A stretch of 64,000 bases of DNA, taken from assembly GCF_001748085.1 (NCBI RefSeq), contig NZ_BBZK01000009.1, positions 248,001 to 312,000 of the forward strand, given 5' to 3'. How positions within the stretch are numbered: position 1 is the stretch's first letter; each line of letters opens with the position of its first letter. The position numbers and the translations under genes were made by a program. This DNA comes from Streptomyces sp. TP-A0874. Lineage in GTDB: Bacteria; Actinomycetota; Actinomycetes; Streptomycetales; Streptomycetaceae. Under the pieces are notes generated by a model. The model did not search any database. It saw nothing but the letters and a program-made list of their open reading frames with translations, and was not told the origin of the DNA. Below are positions 61,174-64,000 of the stretch, piece by piece.

Positions 61174-62580
61174 CTACTCCGCCGGGTCTGTGGAGCGCTC
61201 CGCCGCGGGCGGAGACGGTTCCGCCGACCCGGAGGCGGCGGTGTTCGGGGCGCCCGCCGCGGCGGCGGCCCGCGGTTCCGGGACGGCCAGCAGAGCACGT
61301 TGCTTGGCGTGTGCGTGGAGATAGCCGACGACGGTGTTGGTCACCGCCACCAGCGGTACGGCGACCACGGCTCCGCCGATGCCCGCCACCATGGAACCGG
61401 CCGCCACCGAGAGGACCACCGCGAGCGGGTGGACCCGTACCGCGCGGCCCAGGATGAACGGCTGGAGGATGTGGCCCTCGAGCTGCTGCACCGCCAGTAC
61501 CACCACGAGCACCATCAGCGCGGTGAACGGTCCGTTGGTGACCAGGGCGACGATGACCGCCAGGGCCCCGGACACCACCGCGCCCACCAGCGGCACGAAG
61601 GCGCCCAGGAAGATGATGACCGCCAGCGGTACCGCGAGTGGCACCTCCAGGAAGTAGACGCCCAGCCCGATGAAGATCGCGTCGATCATGGCCACGATCA
61701 CCGTGCCGCGCACATAGGCGGTGAGGGTCCGCCAGGCCTGCGGCCCGGCTCCGGCGACGCCCTCGATCGCCTGGCTCGGCACGAAGTGCAGCACCCAGTT
61801 CCAGATCTTGCGGCCGTCGTAGAGCAGGAAGAGCGTGCTGAACATCGCGAGCACCAGCCCGGTCAACAGCTCGACGATGACGGTGACGCCCTCCAGACCG
61901 GCCGAGGTGATCGCCTCGGCGTTGGCGCCGATGGCATCGCTGAGGTTCTTGGCGATGTCGTTGATCTGCTGGTCGGTCACGTGGAAGGGGCTGTTGAGGA
62001 GCCACTGTTTGAGCTCCTGGATACCGTCCTGGACCCGGCTGGAGAGACTGCCGACGTTCTCCATGACCTGCCAGACCACGAACCAGCCGACCAGGCCCAT
62101 GATGACGAAGCCGGTGATGAAGGTGACAGCGGTCGCCAACCCGCGCGGCAGCCCCATCTGCCGGAGCCGGCTGACCGTCGGCTGGAGCAGCGCGGTGATC
62201 AGCAGGGCGACGACGAACGAGAGCACCACCAGCCGCACCGCGCTGATGACCCGCATCAGGATCCAGAGGGTGCCGGCCAGGACGAGCAGCCGCCAGCCGA
62301 CCTCGGCCGCGACCCGCATCCCCCAGGGGACAGCCGCGGCGGGCTCCGGCCTGGCCGCTACCGAGGGGGCGTAGGACGGTGGCGCGGGCACCCGTTCCGG
62401 CGCGCCCTCCGGCGGTTGGGTGCGCGGATCCTCCGGCCCGGAACCGGGTACCACGAGCCCGACGGGGTCAGCCGCGCCGGCACGGAGCGCTTCGGCCTCC
62501 GCCCTGCGCTGCTCCAGCTTCGCGGCGAAGCCGGAGAGCCCCCTGCCCACCCCGCCGAGCCACTGCGGCAATCTCGACAT
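61174..62580 (-). CDS. AI-2E family (PerM-like) membrane transporter
   Basis: Polytopic membrane protein of 468 residues with about eight membrane segments. The N-terminal 85 residues are cytoplasmic and proline-rich. Family features are VVLSFVVALLITALLQPTVS, FSTLFLLYDGRKIW, LGAFVPLVGAVVSGALAVIV and VQQLEGHILQPFILGRAVRV followed by HPLAVVLSVAAGSMVAGIGG. Members export small molecules or act in ion balance; the name does not prove autoinducer transport. The C terminus is alanine/proline-rich. Confidence 0.92.
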   Translation of the reverse strand: MSRLPQWLGGVGRGLSGFAAKLEQRRAEAEALRAGAADPVGLVVPGSGPEDPRTQPPEGAPERVPAPPSYAPSVAARPEPAAAVPWGMRVAAEVGWRLLVLAGTLWILMRVISAVRLVVLSFVVALLITALLQPTVSRLRQMGLPRGLATAVTFITGFVIMGLVGWFVVWQVMENVGSLSSRVQDGIQELKQWLLNSPFHVTDQQINDIAKNLSDAIGANAEAITSAGLEGVTVIVELLTGLVLAMFSTLFLLYDGRKIWNWVLHFVPSQAIEGVAGAGPQAWRTLTAYVRGTVIVAMIDAIFIGLGVYFLEVPLAVPLAVIIFLGAFVPLVGAVVSGALAVIVALVTNGPFTALMVLVVVLAVQQLEGHILQPFILGRAVRVHPLAVVLSVAAGSMVAGIGGAVVAVPLVAVTNTVVGYLHAHAKQRALLAVPEPRAAAAAGAPNTAASGSAEPSPPAAERSTDPAE

Positions 62581-62716
62581 CCCGGTGCCCTTCCGTCCCC
62601 CGCTTTGCGCGCTCGCTGATCCCTGGTGGAGCTACTCCCGTTGACGTTACACGGGTCGGAGCCCCCCGACCCGGAAGAGGTCGAGGGGCTCCGGAAACTG
62701 CTGGGCGTCGGCTGCC

Positions 62717-63424
62717 TCAGTACCAGTTGTTGGCCTGCCAGAACTCCCAGGCGCCGCACGGGCTCTGGTAACGGGAGTCCATGTAGTTCAGACCCCACTT
62801 GATCTGGGTGGCCGGGTTGGTCTGCCAGTCGGCGCCCGCGGAGGCCATCTTGGAGCCGGGCAGCGCCTGCATCAGCCCGTAGGCGCCCGAGGACGGGTTG
62901 CTCGCCTGGTAGTTCCAGCCGCTCTCGTGGCTCACGATGTTGCTGAAGCACTGGAACTGGTCGGCGGGCACCATCTGCCGTGCGATCGCCTGGACTTCGG
63001 CGATGGTGTACGAGGCCTGCGGGGCGAAGTCGCGTGGGTCGGAGCGGCTCGCCTGCTTGAGTGCCTCGCGCTCGGCCGCCTTGGCTTCGGCGGCCTTGAC
63101 CGCCGCCTCCTTCTTGGCTGCCGCGTCCTTCGCCGCCTGCTTGCGGGCGGACTCCTCAGCCGACTTCTTCGCCGCCGCGTCGGCGGCTGTCGTCTGGGCG
63201 TCCGCCTGCTGAATCAGCGACGCGCTCTGCACCTGGCTCTGATGACCGGCGGATATGTCCGCGAGGAGCGTCGCGTCGGCGGCGGTGGCCTCGACCGGTT
63301 CGGTCGTAGCCTGCTCGCTGCCCGAGGCCACACCGACGACGGCGCCGACGGTGGTGACCGCAGTGGCGGACGCCACGGCGAATCCCCGGACCGAAATCCG
63401 GCTCACACGGTTTCCTTCCAGCAT
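62717..63424 (-). CDS. Secreted transglycosylase SLT-domain protein
   Basis: Probable cell-wall-active lytic enzyme, 235 residues. A signal peptide (MLEGNRVSRISVRGFAVASA then TAVTTVGAVVGVASG) is followed by an Ala/Lys/Glu-rich coiled coil at about 75-130. The C-terminal SLT-like domain contains FSNIVSHESGWNYQASN with the catalytic Glu, GAYGLMQALPGSKMASAG, WGLNYMDSRYQSPCGAWEFW. The ATG at 63424 matches the usual family start; an in-frame GTG at 63469 lies nearer a GGGGAGG but adds 15 residues before the signal peptide. Confidence 0.9.
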   Translation of the reverse strand: MLEGNRVSRISVRGFAVASATAVTTVGAVVGVASGSEQATTEPVEATAADATLLADISAGHQSQVQSASLIQQADAQTTAADAAAKKSAEESARKQAAKDAAAKKEAAVKAAEAKAAEREALKQASRSDPRDFAPQASYTIAEVQAIARQMVPADQFQCFSNIVSHESGWNYQASNPSSGAYGLMQALPGSKMASAGADWQTNPATQIKWGLNYMDSRYQSPCGAWEFWQANNWY

Positions 63425-63871
63425 CGCCCGCTTAGGTGACCTCGCGGACGCGATCGTGCCCCCTGCCACGGACCTCCCCTTGTTCCGGGCCCCGGTGCTA
63501 GCAGAGTGGGGTCCGACTGGTCACGGGAGGCACTGGCCCGGCGCGTCCTCCCGGAGGAGTTCCGCTTGGTACTCGGGCGGCGTACGGCGACTCTGTTCAG
63601 TTCTTGTGGTGCCACACCGCTGGGGGTGTTGGTTGTGCCGTACGCGGGGCCTGACAGAAACCACACCCTGCCGGATGCCGCCCCCGGAGGCAATTCCCTG
63701 GTGCGTGGCAAAGCTCACACACCGTTTACTCCTGCGGGTTTCTGGAAAAGAACGCGCGCGCCGGTACCGCCGGGCTAGGCTCTCCGCTTTCAGCCGACGC
63801 CACTTAACGGGACGTCAGTCGGGGCGGGTCCGGGCGATCCGCCCCGAACCCGCCCCGGTCGGCCGCAGCGG
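63425..63871. other. Region between the transglycosylase and the PhoH-like gene
   Basis: About 450 bases. The right end holds the hairpin at 63821-63856. The rest is the long upstream region of the transglycosylase gene. Secreted streptomycete wall hydrolases often have a c-di-AMP (ydaO) riboswitch, but I could not recognise its conserved segments here. Confidence 0.5.
63821..63856 (-). terminator. Hairpin terminator after the PhoH-like gene
   Basis: GGGGCGGGT (63821-63829) pairs with ACCCGCCCC (63848-63856), with further pairing inside. It starts 15 bases beyond the stop of the leftward gene. Confidence 0.65.
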
Positions 63872-64000
63872 CTATACCCGCCCGTCCTCCAGCATTTCCG
63901 TCACCAGAGCCGCGATCGGGGAGCGTTCGGACCGGTTCAGGGTGATGTGGGCGAAGAGCGGATGCCCCTTGAGCTTCTCGACCACCGCCACCACCCCGTC
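63872..64000 (-). CDS. PhoH-family ATPase, C-terminal end (5' part beyond window)
   Basis: Only the last 42 codons are visible, ending with a TAG at 63872-63874. The tail reads VAVVEKLKGHPLFAHITLNR and SERSPIAALVTEMLEDGRV, which matches the C-terminal ATPase region of PhoH/PIN-PhoH proteins, where a G-H-x-L-F-A-H-x-x-L/T-x-S-E-R-S-x-x-A pattern is seen. The rest lies beyond the right edge, so domain content cannot be checked. Confidence 0.7.
   Translation of the reverse strand, partial: DGVVAVVEKLKGHPLFAHITLNRSERSPIAALVTEMLEDGRV

Noticed and set aside
63425..63820. c-di-AMP (ydaO) riboswitch before the transglycosylase gene
   Set aside because: The context is typical, but the conserved segments of this riboswitch could not be found by reading.

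Overview
The window is a very GC-rich stretch (third codon positions almost all G or C) of an actinomycete chromosome. WblI-type WhiB protein, GTG/TTG starts, SpoIIE/HATPase regulators, DmdR-type iron boxes, UTRA-GntR regulators and the order ychF - ispH - xseA - xseB - glpX - wblI - fumarases - ahpCD point to Streptomyces or a close relative. No rRNA, tRNA or CRISPR array was seen.

Layout, left: 1-24771 is conserved chromosome. It holds the 3'-truncated typA, an orphan family-5 solute-binding lipoprotein, an actinobacterial succinate dehydrogenase operon (membrane anchor, sdhA, sdhB), a LacI-controlled sugar locus (regulator, binding protein, two permeases, a GH39-like and a PF10091-like glycosidase), a SpoIIE-type phosphatase with a HATPase anti-sigma-like protein, a small SPOR-like protein, a GntR regulator and a divergent iron-siderophore uptake locus with two iron boxes. 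Two near-identical GCGC-centred operators link the LacI gene to the sugar operon.

Middle: 24772-41900 is an accessory island. Its left part is a graveyard: an IS5-like element with perfect 21-bp ends and a frameshifted transposase, a frameshifted PIN-domain toxin, an IS3-family element with an IS30-family element nested in its orfB (3-bp CAA target duplication), and an NB-ARC pseudogene with several lesions. Next comes an apparently intact defence locus at 31176-41210: a MutL/MORC-like GHKL ATPase, a Z1 ATPase, a PD-(D/E)XK protein and an AIPR protein in a tight forward operon, then a Vsr endonuclease, and a convergent 5-methylcytosine methyltransferase with an endonuclease III-like Fe-S tail. 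This matches the known MutL-Z1-AIPR (Mza-type) restriction/defence architecture; the methyltransferase fusion is its most unusual part. A decayed integrase tail lies at the right edge of the island.

Right: 42007-64000 returns to conserved chromosome: ychF, a DUF6542 membrane protein, ispH, xseA/xseB, a RutE-like nitroreductase, a DUF4245 protein, glpX, wblI, a DUF1707/LiaF-like gene split by a homopolymer frameshift, class I and class II fumarases, a DUF402 protein, a methyltransferase behind a structured leader, a second SpoIIE phosphatase, an SPFH/ribbon-helix-helix pair behind a perfect palindrome, ahpC-ahpD, an AI-2E family membrane protein, a secreted transglycosylase and the 3' end of a PhoH-like gene. 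Strong GC-rich hairpins mark most convergent gene ends.
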